From contig JALPRQ010000001.1 of the NCBI GenBank assembly GCA_023630215.1, forward strand, positions 496,001 to 560,000: a stretch of 64,000 nt of DNA, given 5' to 3'. This document shows, piece by piece, positions 26,331-36,512 of the stretch. Both the position numbers and the translations under genes were made by a program. Position 1 is the first letter of the stretch. Each line of letters opens with the position of its first letter. Source of the stretch: Rhodobacteraceae bacterium NBU2976. Its GTDB lineage: Bacteria > Pseudomonadota > Alphaproteobacteria > Rhodobacterales > Rhodobacteraceae. The notes beneath the pieces are model-generated. The model saw only the letters and a program-made list of their open reading frames with translations. It was not told the origin of the DNA and ran no database searches.

Positions 26331-29270
26331 TTACACTGTCAGCGCGTCGTTAATTAGCGCGTCTTGTTGGGCTTTGTGTTGTTTGGCCAAGCCGGTAGCC
26401 GGCGAGGCGGAGGCCGGGCGGCCGACATAGCTGGGGCGTTTGGTTTTCGCACCGATCCGACCCAGAACCCATTCGAGGTTCGGCTCGATAAAGGTCCAAG
26501 CGCCCTGATTTTTAGGCTCTTCCTGACACCAGATCATGTCGGCATTCTTGAACCGCTCCAATTCTTTGACCAGCGAGATTGCCGGGAACGGATAAAACTG
26601 TTCGATCCGCATCAGATAGATGTCGTCGATCCCGCGGGCATCGCGTTCCTCCAGCAGATCGAAATAGACTTTACCCGAACACATAACCACGCGTTTAATC
26701 TTGTCGTCCGCGACCAGATTGGTGTCGGAATGTCCTTTTTCGGCATCATCCCACAGAACCCGGTGGAATGAACTGCCGGTGGTGAAGTCATCGGCATCTG
26801 ATATCGCCATTTTGTGACGCAACAATGATTTCGGCGTCATCAGCACCAAAGGTTTGCGGAAGTCGCGGTGAATTTGGCGGCGCAAAATATGGAAATAATT
26901 GGCCGGAGTCGAACAATTGGCGACGATCCAGTTATCCTCGGCGCACATCTGCAGGAAACGTTCCAACCGGCCCGAGGAATGCTCTGGACCTTGGCCTTCG
27001 TAGCCATGGGGCAACAGCATCACCAGACCAGACATGCGCAGCCATTTCCGCTCGCCCGACGAAATGAACTGGTCGAACATGATCTGCGCGCCATTGGCAA
27101 AATCACCAAACTGGGCTTCCCACAGGGTCAGCGTGTTGGGTTCAGCCAACGAATACCCGTATTCAAATCCCAAAACCGCATATTCGGACAACATGGAATC
27201 GATAACTTCATATTGCGCCTGACCCTCGCGGATATGGTTCAACGAGTAATAACGATTGTCATTGGTCTGATCGATCAAGGCGGAATGTCGGTGACTGAAT
27301 GTCCCGGAGGTGGAATCCTGACCCGATAGACGCACCGGATACCCTTCGGTCAACAGGGACCCGAAGGCCAAAGCTTCGGCCGTCGCCCAGTCAAAGCCGG
27401 TTCCGGATTTGAACATTTCCGCTTTGGTTTCCAGCAGCTTTTCAACCGTTTTATGCAGCGTGAAACCTTCTGGCTTCTTGCTAAGGGCTTTGCCGATCTC
27501 GGCCAGGGTCTTTTTGGGAATGGCGGTCTCGCCGCGCTCGTAATCGTGGCCCTGTTTGTCAAGGTGGGACCAGCGACCGTCCAGCCAATCGGCCTTGTTG
27601 GGTTTGAATTCCTTGGCCGCATCGAATTCGTTGTTCAAATGCGCCTGGAACGCCGCTTTCATATCCTCGATCTCCCCTTCGGGGATCAGGCCGTCTTTGA
27701 TCAGCCGTTCAGTATAAAGTTGCAGCGTGCTTTTGTGCTTTTTGATGGTGTTATACATGACCGGGTTGGTGAACATCGGTTCGATACCTTCGTTATGACC
27801 AAAGCGGCGATAACAGAACATATCGATCACAACGTCTTTGCCAAATTTCTGACGGAACTCTGTCGCGACTTTGGCAGCATGGACAACCGCTTCCGGATCG
27901 TCACCATTCACATGGAAAATCGGGGCTTCGACCATCAGCGCGATATCCGTCGGATAAGGGGACGAGCGGCTGAAATGCGGTGCGGTGGTGAAGCCGATCT
28001 GGTTGTTTACGATCAAATGAATTGTGCCGCCGGTTCGATGTCCAACAAGGCCCGAGAGACCGAAACATTCTGCAACAACTCCCTGTCCGGCAAACGCCGC
28101 GTCGCCATGAAGTAGAACCGGCAATACCGACTTACGATCCCGGTCATAGACCTGATCCTGCTTGGCACGGGCTTTGCCGATGACCACTGGATTGACAGCT
28201 TCCAGATGCGAAGGGTTCGCCGTCAGCGACAAATGCACGTTGTTCCCATCAAACTCACGATCCGAAGATGCACCGAGGTGGTATTTCACATCCCCCGAGC
28301 CTTCGACATCTTCAGGTTTGAAACTGCCCCCCTGAAACTCGTTGAAAATCGCGCGATAGGGTTTTTCCATGACGTTGGCGAGCACTGACAGCCGGCCGCG
28401 GTGCGGCATACCGATGACGATTTCTTTCACGCCCAACTGGCCGCCGCGCTTGATAATCTGTTCCATCGCGGGAACCAGGCTTTCGCCACCATCAAGACCA
28501 AACCGCTTCACACCCATATATTTGACATGGAGAAATTTTTCGAATCCCTCGGCCTCGACCAGCTTGTTCAGAATCGCCTTGCGACCGTTCTTGGTAAATT
28601 CGATTTCTTTGCCCAGACCTTCGATCCGCTCCTTCAGCCAGCCGGCCTCCTCGGGATCGGAAATGTGCATATATTGCAGCGCAAATGTGCCGCAATAGGT
28701 GCGTTTCATGATGGCGACGATCTCGCGCATCGTGGCCGTTTCCAGCCCCAACACCTGATCCAAAAAGATCGGACGATCCATGTCGGCCTCGGTGAAACCG
28801 TAATTAGCGGGCTCCAACTCGGGGTGAGAATTCGGGGCTTCAAGACCCAATGGGTCCAGATCGGCGGCAAGGTGCCCGCGAATTCGATAGGCTCGGATCA
28901 GCATCAGCGCACGGATAGAATCCAGCACCGCCTGCCGAACTTGTCCTTCGGTGATCGCGACACCATTGGCTTTCGCCTTGTCTTTGAGTTTCTCTGCTTG
29001 CTGCGCGGGTTCGGCCCATTGCCCATCAAGTGCAGCCGTCAGGTCATCATTCGGAACAGGCGGCCAATCGTTACGTGCCCATGATGGCCCCTGGGCTTCG
29101 CGCCGTGCACTAACCGGGTCTTCACCCAAAGATCGGAAATATGCCTGCCAATCCGTGGAAACCGCGTTCGGGTTCTCGGCATAGCGTGCTTGCAACTGCT
29201 CCACATACTCGGCGTTGTGGCCTTGCAGGAAGGACTGCGATTGGAAATCAGCGTTTGATGATTCAGTCAT
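26331..29270 (-). CDS. sucA: 2-oxoglutarate dehydrogenase E1
   Basis: The thiamine-diphosphate-dependent E1 decarboxylates 2-oxoglutarate. The 979 residues start with the short N-terminal helix that docks to E2 (FLQGHNAEYVEQLQARY). They contain GMPHRGRLSVLANVM, the TPP-binding HVNGDDPEAVVHAAK, FGHNEGIEPMFTNPVMY and SGRLERFLQMCAEDNW towards the end. The gene overlaps DUF805 upstream by 4 bp. Full-length and intact. Confidence 0.98.
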   Translation of the reverse strand: MTESSNADFQSQSFLQGHNAEYVEQLQARYAENPNAVSTDWQAYFRSLGEDPVSARREAQGPSWARNDWPPVPNDDLTAALDGQWAEPAQQAEKLKDKAKANGVAITEGQVRQAVLDSIRALMLIRAYRIRGHLAADLDPLGLEAPNSHPELEPANYGFTEADMDRPIFLDQVLGLETATMREIVAIMKRTYCGTFALQYMHISDPEEAGWLKERIEGLGKEIEFTKNGRKAILNKLVEAEGFEKFLHVKYMGVKRFGLDGGESLVPAMEQIIKRGGQLGVKEIVIGMPHRGRLSVLANVMEKPYRAIFNEFQGGSFKPEDVEGSGDVKYHLGASSDREFDGNNVHLSLTANPSHLEAVNPVVIGKARAKQDQVYDRDRKSVLPVLLHGDAAFAGQGVVAECFGLSGLVGHRTGGTIHLIVNNQIGFTTAPHFSRSSPYPTDIALMVEAPIFHVNGDDPEAVVHAAKVATEFRQKFGKDVVIDMFCYRRFGHNEGIEPMFTNPVMYNTIKKHKSTLQLYTERLIKDGLIPEGEIEDMKAAFQAHLNNEFDAAKEFKPNKADWLDGRWSHLDKQGHDYERGETAIPKKTLAEIGKALSKKPEGFTLHKTVEKLLETKAEMFKSGTGFDWATAEALAFGSLLTEGYPVRLSGQDSTSGTFSHRHSALIDQTNDNRYYSLNHIREGQAQYEVIDSMLSEYAVLGFEYGYSLAEPNTLTLWEAQFGDFANGAQIMFDQFISSGERKWLRMSGLVMLLPHGYEGQGPEHSSGRLERFLQMCAEDNWIVANCSTPANYFHILRRQIHRDFRKPLVLMTPKSLLRHKMAISDADDFTTGSSFHRVLWDDAEKGHSDTNLVADDKIKRVVMCSGKVYFDLLEERDARGIDDIYLMRIEQFYPFPAISLVKELERFKNADMIWCQEEPKNQGAWTFIEPNLEWVLGRIGAKTKRPSYVGRPASASPATGLAKQHKAQQDALINDALTV

Positions 29271-29791
29271 GATTGCACCTCATGCGGGTTGGGGCCGTAT
29301 TTGTTGTTGCCTGGTTGCGAAGGCAAAAGCAGTTTTGAAGCGGTATTGGTGAAGAATATGAGTGTTACTACTGCGGCAATAATTAGGATTAGAATACCAA
29401 TCCAGAGCAATAGTCCTCGAGTTAAAATTAACGCAAAGAAAAACAGTGCCAAGAGAGCTGGAGCAAAATACACTGCCAAATTTGCCAAACCAACCAAAAC
29501 GACAAGAGTCAAGCTTGGCTGGAGGGGATCGAGCATTAATTCCCCCGTTTCGCCGACATCATGTAGTCTACGTACTCCTGCGGATGTGACCGGAATATAC
29601 ATCATTCCAACTATGATTAAGGAAGTGATCCCAAAAGAAAAAATATGCCGAAGTTGCCAGCAAATCGTCAGGCAGCCAGCTAGCACAAGGATAGAAAACG
29701 CCAAAAACCATAGATACTCTGATCGTCCAATTCGCCCGTGGAACACGAACGATTTTTTCAACGAAGCAGCTATGGCATTTGTCGGTGACAT
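29267..29791 (-). CDS. DUF805 membrane protein inside the TCA operon
   Basis: A 174-residue DUF805-type protein. It has the start motif FHGRIGRSEYLWF, the segment RRLHDVGETGELML and the C-terminal PSQPGNNKYGPNPHE that define the family, with four or five membrane helices between. No biochemical role is established. It starts at the base next to the sucD stop and its own stop overlaps the sucA start by 4 bp, so its translation is tightly tied to two central metabolic genes. The DNA is noticeably more AT-rich than its neighbours by eye, which could mean later acquisition. Confidence 0.88.
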   Translation of the reverse strand: MSPTNAIAASLKKSFVFHGRIGRSEYLWFLAFSILVLAGCLTICWQLRHIFSFGITSLIIVGMMYIPVTSAGVRRLHDVGETGELMLDPLQPSLTLVVLVGLANLAVYFAPALLALFFFALILTRGLLLWIGILILIIAAVVTLIFFTNTASKLLLPSQPGNNKYGPNPHEVQS

Positions 29792-30673
29792 TTACCCAAT
29801 CGCTTTCAACACAGCCTCACCCAATGTCGCCGGGCTGTCGGCAACAATAATCCCTGCGGATTTCATTGCTTCGATCTTGTCATCAGCGCCACCTTTGCCA
29901 CCAGCGACAATCGCCCCAGCGTGGCCCATACGACGACCCGGAGGGGCGGTGCGGCCGGCGATGAAACCCGCAATAGGTTTCGAACGACCGCGTTTGGCCT
30001 CATCCTTGATAAACTGTGCGGCTTCTTCCTCGGCCGATCCGCCGATTTCGCCGATCATGATAATCGACTGAGTTTCATCATCCGCCAGGAACCATTCCAG
30101 CACATCAATATGTTCGGTCCCCTTGATCGGGTCGCCACCGATACCAACACAAGTCGATTGCCCCAAACCAACGTCCGAAGTTTGTTTGACGGCTTCATAG
30201 GTCAGCGTGCCCGACCGGGATACAACACCAACGGATCCCCGTTTATGGATATGCCCCGGCATGATGCCAATTTTGCAGGCGTCCGGCGTGATCACACCTG
30301 GGCAGTTCGGACCGATCAGGGTCGATTTCGACCCTTGCAGCGCGCGCTTCACCTTCATCATGTCCAGTACCGGAATGCCCTCGGTGATGCAGACGATCAG
30401 CTCCATTTCAGCGTCAATTGCTTCCAGAATCGCATCCGCAGCAAATGGCGGCGGCACATAAATGGCAGTTGCGTTGGCGCTGGTCGCATGCCGGGCCTCG
30501 GCCACAGTGTCAAAAATCGGTAGTCCGATATGGGTCTGCCCACCTTTGCCTGGCGTGACACCGCCAACCATTTTCGTTCCGTAAGCAATTGCCTGTTCCG
30601 AATGGAACGTGCCCTGCGAGCCGGTCAGCCCCTGACAAATTACACGGGTGTTTTCATTAACAAGTACGGCCAT
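29792..30673 (-). CDS. sucD: Succinate-CoA ligase alpha subunit
   Basis: The alpha subunit binds CoA and is phosphorylated on a His during succinyl-CoA to succinate conversion. The 293 residues begin with the CoA-binding [18 protein letters not shown] and [13 protein letters not shown]. The active-site His is in [20 protein letters not shown] near residue 250. [20 protein letters not shown] is also typical. It lies 6 bp downstream of sucC and abuts the DUF805 gene. Confidence 0.98.
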   Translation of the reverse strand: MAVLVNENTRVICQGLTGSQGTFHSEQAIAYGTKMVGGVTPGKGGQTHIGLPIFDTVAEARHATSANATAIYVPPPFAADAILEAIDAEMELIVCITEGIPVLDMMKVKRALQGSKSTLIGPNCPGVITPDACKIGIMPGHIHKRGSVGVVSRSGTLTYEAVKQTSDVGLGQSTCVGIGGDPIKGTEHIDVLEWFLADDETQSIIMIGEIGGSAEEEAAQFIKDEAKRGRSKPIAGFIAGRTAPPGRRMGHAGAIVAGGKGGADDKIEAMKSAGIIVADSPATLGEAVLKAIG

Positions 30674-30679
30674 CTGATT

Positions 30680-31873
30680 TCACCCTTTCACGGCTTTGAC
30701 AATTTTCTGTGCGGCATCACCCAGGTCATCTGCGGCAATCACATCCACATCCGACCCGTTCAGAATTTCCTTGCCTTTTTCAACATTTGTGCCTTCCAAG
30801 CGCACGACCAGCGGGACTTTCAGACCAACTTCTTTCACTGCGGCCAGAACGCCTTCCGCGATCACATCGCAACGCATGATGCCCCCGAAGATATTCACCA
30901 GAATCCCTTTGACGTTTGGATCCGAGGTGATGATCTTGAAGGCTTCGGTCACCTTCTCTTTGGTTGCCCCACCACCAACATCCAGGAAGTTGGCAGGTTC
31001 TGCGCCGAAAAGCTTGATGATATCCATGGTTGCCATCGCCAGACCGGCACCATTCACCATGCAGCCGATTTCGCCATCGAGAGCGATATAGTTCAGGTCG
31101 TATTTCGATGCCGCGAGTTCTTTTGGGTCCTCTTCCGTTTCGTCACGCAGTGCAAGGATGGCGGGTTGGCGGTATAACGCGTTGCCATCAAAACCCATCT
31201 TGGCGTCAAGGCATTTCAGATCACCCTTGTCGGTCACGATCAGCGGGTTGATTTCCAGCATTTCCATATCACGTTCGATGAACATCCTATAAAGCGTGTT
31301 CACCAGTGCGACGCATTGCTTGACCTGCTGTCCTTGAAGTTTCAGCGCAAAGGCGACGCGGCGTCCGTGGAAACCGCTGATGCCCGAGGCCGGATCAACG
31401 CTGAAGCTCAGAATTTTCTCCGGAGTTTTCGCTGCGACCTCTTCAATATCCATCCCACCTTCAGTCGAACAGACAAACGATATCCGCGAAGTTTTGCGAT
31501 CAACCAGCAGGGCCAGATACAATTCGCGATCAATCGCGGAACCGTCTTCAATATAGATCCGGTTCACCTGTTTGCCTGCAGGGCCGGTCTGGTGCGTGAC
31601 CAATGTGCGCCCCAGCATCTTCTTGGCTTCTTCGGCAGCTTCAGAGACTGACTTTGCCAGACGAACACCGCCTCCGGTTCCGGCAGATTCTTCTTTGAAT
31701 TTACCTTTGCCGCGTCCACCTGCGTGAATTTGTGCTTTCACGACCCATAGCGGGCCATCCAGTTCTCCAGCAGCGGTTTTCGCTTCTTCGGCCCGCAAAA
31801 CAGCGCGCCCGTCCGAAACAGGAGCGCCATATTCTTTGAGAAGTTGTTTGGCTTGGTATTCATGAATGTTCAT
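30680..31873 (-). CDS. sucC: Succinate-CoA ligase beta subunit
   Basis: The beta subunit has the ATP-grasp fold and forms the nucleotide and succinate site. The 397 residues open [20 protein letters not shown] and carry [25 protein letters not shown] and [19 protein letters not shown], with the final CoA-ligase region [17 protein letters not shown] 31873 is preceded on the minus strand by GGAGGATAGAG. A candidate promoter with tandem operators lies in the 156-bp gap upstream, so sucC may start its own transcript. Confidence 0.98.
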   Translation of the reverse strand: MNIHEYQAKQLLKEYGAPVSDGRAVLRAEEAKTAAGELDGPLWVVKAQIHAGGRGKGKFKEESAGTGGGVRLAKSVSEAAEEAKKMLGRTLVTHQTGPAGKQVNRIYIEDGSAIDRELYLALLVDRKTSRISFVCSTEGGMDIEEVAAKTPEKILSFSVDPASGISGFHGRRVAFALKLQGQQVKQCVALVNTLYRMFIERDMEMLEINPLIVTDKGDLKCLDAKMGFDGNALYRQPAILALRDETEEDPKELAASKYDLNYIALDGEIGCMVNGAGLAMATMDIIKLFGAEPANFLDVGGGATKEKVTEAFKIITSDPNVKGILVNIFGGIMRCDVIAEGVLAAVKEVGLKVPLVVRLEGTNVEKGKEILNGSDVDVIAADDLGDAAQKIVKAVKG

Positions 31874-31954
31874 TCTCTATCCTCCGGATGCTGAGCCGAC
31901 ACAAACACGAATCTATGGGAAGGAGAAGTAAAAGGAGTGTAATCAAATCGATCA

Positions 31955-31984
31955 ATATAAGGATTTTCGGTTTTGTGATCACAA
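31955..31984 (-). promoter_or_regulatory. Candidate sigma-70 promoter of the sucCD-sucAB-lpd operon
   Basis: Read on the minus strand, TTGTGA (31979-31984) and TTATAT (31955-31960) are spaced by 18 bp. This puts a start about 75 bp before the sucC ATG. The -35 element lies within a perfect palindrome (31972-31985), so a protein bound there would block or alter polymerase binding. Confidence 0.45.
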
Positions 31985-32005
31985 AGAATTATTTGTGATC
32001 ACTAA
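31972..32005. promoter_or_regulatory. Tandem palindromic operators upstream of sucC
   Basis: Two copies of the 8-bp palindrome GTGATCAC stand at 31975-31982 and 31995-32002, with centres exactly 20 bp apart. The first extends to a perfect 14-bp palindrome TTTGTGATCACAAA (31972-31985); the second is TTTGTGATCACTAA, with one arm imperfect. The spacing of about two helical turns is that of a cooperative dimer pair. I cannot name the regulator: the half-site resembles those of several families (CRP/FNR- or GntR-like), none of which fits fully. Confidence 0.6.
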
Positions 32006-32029
32006 TAAATCTCAAGGCCCTAAATGTGC

Positions 32030-32890
32030 CTAAAATCTGCGTTTTATCCAGTTGGTTAAGCGATGACCAATCGTTGTCCCGAACGGGTCCGGCAGCTTTG
32101 CCCCAGGATATTTATCAATGAAGGCCGGCAATTCGGAACTGTCCTCAGGCAAGTTGTGAAGCTGGCGATCTGCGGACAGCAACGATTGTAAATGTCTGTG
32201 AAACCGCTTGCCAAGCAGCTCCTCTAGCGTGTCATACAGGAAGGCTCCACCAGAATTCTCGAAATGCAGAAAATAGTGGTGGATGATACGTGGCGGCAAA
32301 TGGTGAGAGCTCCAGGCACGCGCTGCCTTAAGGTCCAGCAAGTTGTACGCCGCGGGCAAAGTTGCCAGTTTCAGGTCGGTCTTATACAACAATTCGCGAA
32401 GCAGGGGTTGATCTTTGCTGGCGCCAGACTCTCGAAATTTCCGGTCCCATTCGGAAATGAATCCTCGCGTCCCTTCCGAATTGCGGACACCCATGACGCC
32501 GGCGTTATATTGAGGAAATGCCGCGGGAACATCCGGGTCGGTACACGTATATCCCAAAGGACTGTTTTGCCATTGGTCTTGCGCAATGGCCAAATCAAAC
32601 CGGTCCAAAAGCATAAACACGTCATCCACTGGGGCAACCATCAACGTGTCAGCATCAAGATATATGCTTTTCTCGAACCGGCTGTTTACCAGCGCATACA
32701 TCCGTGGGCGCTTTGTGACTTCGCTAAGCGAATGGATATGCGAGAATACCGGATCGGATATGTCCTGATCTGTATACAGATCAATCGCGATGTCGGGGTG
32801 AAACTGTGCGACCGAGCGTGCGGATTTTTGCGCCAGTCTGGTATAGGTATCACCAGTTGCTGCAAATACGAACCCGCACGTTTCGGTCAC
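32030..32890 (-). CDS. GT8-like nucleotide-diphospho-sugar transferase
   Basis: A 286-residue GT-A protein. Visible features are GFVFAATGDTYTRLAQKSARS at the N-terminus, KSIYLDADTLMVAPVDD with a DxD metal site, and QYNAGVMGVRNSEG and KDQPLLRELLYKTDLKL, as in GT8 or DUF-type sugar transferases. The His-rich PPRIIHHYFLHF follows. The donor is unknown. It lies 19 bp after mdh and before sucC, thus inside the TCA gene cluster, where a glycosyltransferase is unexpected. Confidence 0.75.
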   Translation of the reverse strand: MTETCGFVFAATGDTYTRLAQKSARSVAQFHPDIAIDLYTDQDISDPVFSHIHSLSEVTKRPRMYALVNSRFEKSIYLDADTLMVAPVDDVFMLLDRFDLAIAQDQWQNSPLGYTCTDPDVPAAFPQYNAGVMGVRNSEGTRGFISEWDRKFRESGASKDQPLLRELLYKTDLKLATLPAAYNLLDLKAARAWSSHHLPPRIIHHYFLHFENSGGAFLYDTLEELLGKRFHRHLQSLLSADRQLHNLPEDSSELPAFIDKYPGAKLPDPFGTTIGHRLTNWIKRRF

Positions 32891-32909
32891 GCTTCACCCC
32901 TATCAGTCG

Positions 32910-33953
<1,044 letters not shown>

Positions 33954-33994
33954 TTATGGCCCTCTGCGACAATTGGCAGTAAACCCGCGAGACG

Positions 33995-34006
33995 ATTATC
34001 GATAAT
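33995..34006. promoter_or_regulatory. 12-bp palindrome in the mdh / TauE divergent region
   Basis: ATTATCGATAAT is a perfect palindrome 14 bp before the GTG start of the TauE/SafE gene and about 120 bp upstream of mdh. In the 145-bp divergent region it could be an operator for either gene. Such short AT-rich palindromes also arise by chance. Confidence 0.25.
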
Positions 34007-34020
34007 ATCGGGGGATATCA

Positions 34021-34773
34021 GTGGATCTGAACGCAACATTTTACCTGTTTGCGATACCAGCTGTCTTGTTTGCTGGAATCTCGAAAGGAGGATTCGGCTC
34101 GGGTGCCGCTTTTGCTGCGACTCCGTTTCTTGCATTAATCCTCCCCCCGGAAGTGGCCGTTGCTATGATGTTGCCACTCTTGATGATCATGGATGTCTCG
34201 GCCATCCGGGCCTATTGGAAAAAATGGAGCTGGCGTGACGCCAAAGCCCTGATGATTGGCGCTGTGCCGGGGATTGTTGCAGGTTGGATCATGTTTCGCG
34301 CCGCGAATCCGGACGTGTTGCGGTTTTTTATCGGGTCGATCGCCGTCGGGTTTGTCCTGTTCCAGTTCGCGCGTGCGCGACAATGGTTCGAAGTGTCACA
34401 AAAGCCCTTTCATCCCGCGAAAGCTTGGACATGGGGCGCTTTGGCCGGCTTTACCAGTTTTATCAGCCACGCCGGGGGACCGCCCGCATCGATTCACTTG
34501 CTAAGTCAGCGATTAGACAAACTTACCTTTCAGGCGACAACTGTAATTGTATTTTGGTGGATCAATCTTGTAAAACTTGGGCCGTATTATCTGTTGGGCA
34601 TGTTTTCAAACAACACGATCCTGGCGGTTGTTACCCTGGCCCCGTTTGCAATCGCTGGCACGTTTCTAGGAATCTGGCTACACCGGAAAATGTCGGATCG
34701 TATATTCTTCGCCTTGGCATATCTGTTCTTGCTAATCACCGGCGCAAAACTCATATTCGACGCGCTGACATGA
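34021..34773 (+). CDS. TauE/SafE (TSUP) family transporter
   Basis: A 250-residue membrane protein with seven or eight helices and the TSUP pattern near the N-terminus, FAGISKGGFGSGAAFAATP, repeated in looser form in the second half (FISHAGGPPASIHLL). The family moves anions such as sulfite, sulfoacetate or taurine derivatives; the substrate is not predictable. The GTG start at 34021 follows GGGGA. An NnrU gene follows 10 bp later. Confidence 0.88.
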   Translation: MDLNATFYLFAIPAVLFAGISKGGFGSGAAFAATPFLALILPPEVAVAMMLPLLMIMDVSAIRAYWKKWSWRDAKALMIGAVPGIVAGWIMFRAANPDVLRFFIGSIAVGFVLFQFARARQWFEVSQKPFHPAKAWTWGALAGFTSFISHAGGPPASIHLLSQRLDKLTFQATTVIVFWWINLVKLGPYYLLGMFSNNTILAVVTLAPFAIAGTFLGIWLHRKMSDRIFFALAYLFLLITGAKLIFDALT

Positions 34774-34783
34774 TGAGGGACAT

Positions 34784-35347
34784 ATGACACTTTTGGTTGC
34801 CGGGCTGCTTCTTTGGTCCTACGTCCATTTGTTCAAACGGTTTTCACCGACAACATATACCCGCATTCACGAGCGCTTCGGGGAATCCGCGATCAAGGGA
34901 ACGACTTCGATTCTGCTGATTGGCGCGTTCGTCTTGATGGTTTTCGGGTATAAGGCCGCTCCCTATATTCATGTCTATTCTGCGCCCGTTTGGGGGGTGC
35001 ATCTGAACAATCTGTTGATGCTGATTGCTGTTTTTCTACTGGTCGCCAGCCACGCGAAGGGTCGGGTCAAATACTATTTGCGCCATCCGATGCTTATCGG
35101 GACAATCTTGTGGGCGGCGGCTCATCTGCTGGTCAACGGAGATTTGGCGTCTATTGTGCTGTTTGGCTGGATTGCTGCTTGGGCCGATCTGGAAATCATG
35201 ATGATAAACGTGCGCGATCCCGTGCGGGTTATGCCCGAAGGTTTGACCTTACGCAGTGATCTGGTCTCCTTGATAGTGTCCATATTGTTGTTTATCTGCA
35301 TTGCGATCCTTCACGGCAATATTGGGCCGTCACCATTTCCGGGGTAA
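34784..35347 (+). CDS. NnrU family membrane protein
   Basis: The 187-residue protein has five predicted helices and matches the NnrU family, first seen near nitrite and nitric-oxide reductase genes and related to the methyltransferase-like isoprenylcysteine fold. HPMLIGTILWAAAHLLVNGD is the typical segment. No nitrogen-oxide genes are here, so a denitrification role cannot be assumed. GAGGG precedes ATG 34784, and the DUF1737 gene follows four bases after its stop. Confidence 0.85.
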   Translation: MTLLVAGLLLWSYVHLFKRFSPTTYTRIHERFGESAIKGTTSILLIGAFVLMVFGYKAAPYIHVYSAPVWGVHLNNLLMLIAVFLLVASHAKGRVKYYLRHPMLIGTILWAAAHLLVNGDLASIVLFGWIAAWADLEIMMINVRDPVRVMPEGLTLRSDLVSLIVSILLFICIAILHGNIGPSPFPG

Positions 35348-35351
35348 ACCC

Positions 35352-35555
35352 ATGCGCGCCTATCGACTATTGACCGAAGACGATACATCGGCTTTTTGCC
35401 ATAAAGTCACGGAAGCCCTGTCAAAGGGTTGGGAATTGTATGGTAGTCCCACCATGTCGTTTGACGAGAAGCGCGGAGTCATGCGCTGTGCGCAGGCTGT
35501 GATCAAGGATGTCGAGGGCACATACTCACCTGACATAAAGTTAGGTCAGCTATAG
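35352..35555 (+). CDS. DUF1737 small protein
   Basis: A 67-residue cytoplasmic protein. It begins MRAYRLLTEDDTSAFCHKVT and contains ALSKGWELYGSPTMSFD and CAQAVIKDVEGTY, which together match the DUF1737 family found in many alphaproteobacteria. Function is unknown. ATG 35352 is the start in line with the family. It ends the TauE-NnrU transcription unit. Confidence 0.85.
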   Translation: MRAYRLLTEDDTSAFCHKVTEALSKGWELYGSPTMSFDEKRGVMRCAQAVIKDVEGTYSPDIKLGQL

Positions 35556-35616
35556 CATTCTTGTCAGAATCGGTGCGCGCTGCTTTTATGCTGGCATCCC
35601 TATTTGCAGGCCAGCC

Positions 35617-36438
35617 ATGTACAGATACATCACAACCCTAATTATTGCCCTTCTGGCGTCCAGCGCATTCGCAAAAAATACATTTAATCCGGATGCAAAA
35701 TCCTCGGATGGTGCGACCGAAGCTGAATTCAATTCTGACGTCATGACATATGTCGAAGCCAATGTCTTGGCGACATTGTATCACGAGGTTGGACACGCCC
35801 TGATTGATAAGCTCAATCTGCCGATCTATGCCCGCGAAGAGGATGCAGCCGATTATTTCGCTGTTCTACTTTCGGAATACCTGCTGCCACCTGACATGGC
35901 CGAATATGTCACTTGGGCATCGGCCGATCAGTATCTACAGGCGCATCATAAATATTTGAACTACGAACCCTATTACGCAGGTGTGCATTCGCTTGACCTA
36001 GTGCGTTACTATAACACGCTTTGCATTTACTACGGCGGCGCTCCCCGCGAACGCTATGAATTTGCGCGCGAACATGGCCTGCCGGAAACTCGGATGGACA
36101 CGTGTCAGGATGAACGTCGTATGGTGGAACATTCCTGGGGAACGGTAATTGACACCATCGTCCGTGAAGCTCCGGGGTTCGATTGGCTGGTCATTGATGA
36201 ATATGCGCAGTCGCGAAACGAGTATGTCATAGCGTCGCACAAGGTGATCGAAGATGCGGTGAAAATGTTGAATGATCAGTTTTCGCTCACCTCGAAAGTT
36301 CGCGTCAGAATGACCGAATGTAACGAAGATAACGCATTTTATGACCCTTCAGGCAGTAAAATACTGATGTGCAACGAATTGATTCCGCCGCTCTCACGGC
36401 GTCGGGCAGATGTCGAGGTCCCTAACGCCAACCACTGA
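35617..36438 (+). CDS. DUF4344 family secreted metallopeptidase
   Basis: A 273-residue protein with an N-terminal signal peptide (residues 1-19, ALLASSAFA before the cleavage site). A zinc-peptidase signature follows, His56-Glu57-x2-His60 in TLYHEVGHALIDKLNL, with an acidic third ligand candidate in AREEDAADYFAVLLSEYLL. The C-terminal TECNEDNAFYDPSGSKILMC matches the DUF4344 pattern. It probably acts in the periplasm; its targets are unknown. It stands alone 61 bp after DUF1737 and 74 bp before sdhC. Confidence 0.85.
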   Translation: MYRYITTLIIALLASSAFAKNTFNPDAKSSDGATEAEFNSDVMTYVEANVLATLYHEVGHALIDKLNLPIYAREEDAADYFAVLLSEYLLPPDMAEYVTWASADQYLQAHHKYLNYEPYYAGVHSLDLVRYYNTLCIYYGGAPRERYEFAREHGLPETRMDTCQDERRMVEHSWGTVIDTIVREAPGFDWLVIDEYAQSRNEYVIASHKVIEDAVKMLNDQFSLTSKVRVRMTECNEDNAFYDPSGSKILMCNELIPPLSRRRADVEVPNANH

Positions 36439-36454
36439 ATTCGGGGAATCCCTC

Positions 36455-36483
36455 TTGGATTGCTGGAAAAAACGCCTTATGAA
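36455..36483 (+). promoter_or_regulatory. Candidate sigma-70 promoter of sdhCDA
   Basis: TTGGAT (36455-36460) and TATGAA (36478-36483) are separated by exactly 17 bp and lie 29 bp before the sdhC ATG at 36513. AAGGGAG (36500-36506) is the ribosome-binding site. The position fits the start of the sdh operon after the DUF4344 stop at 36438. Confidence 0.55.
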
Positions 36484-36512
36484 GCCAGCAAACACAAGAA
36501 AAGGGAGCATGC

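Noticed and set aside
29289-30071. 260-codon plus-strand frame opposite DUF805 and sucD
   Set aside because: Both minus-strand genes are supported by family motifs and overlapping starts; this frame has none.
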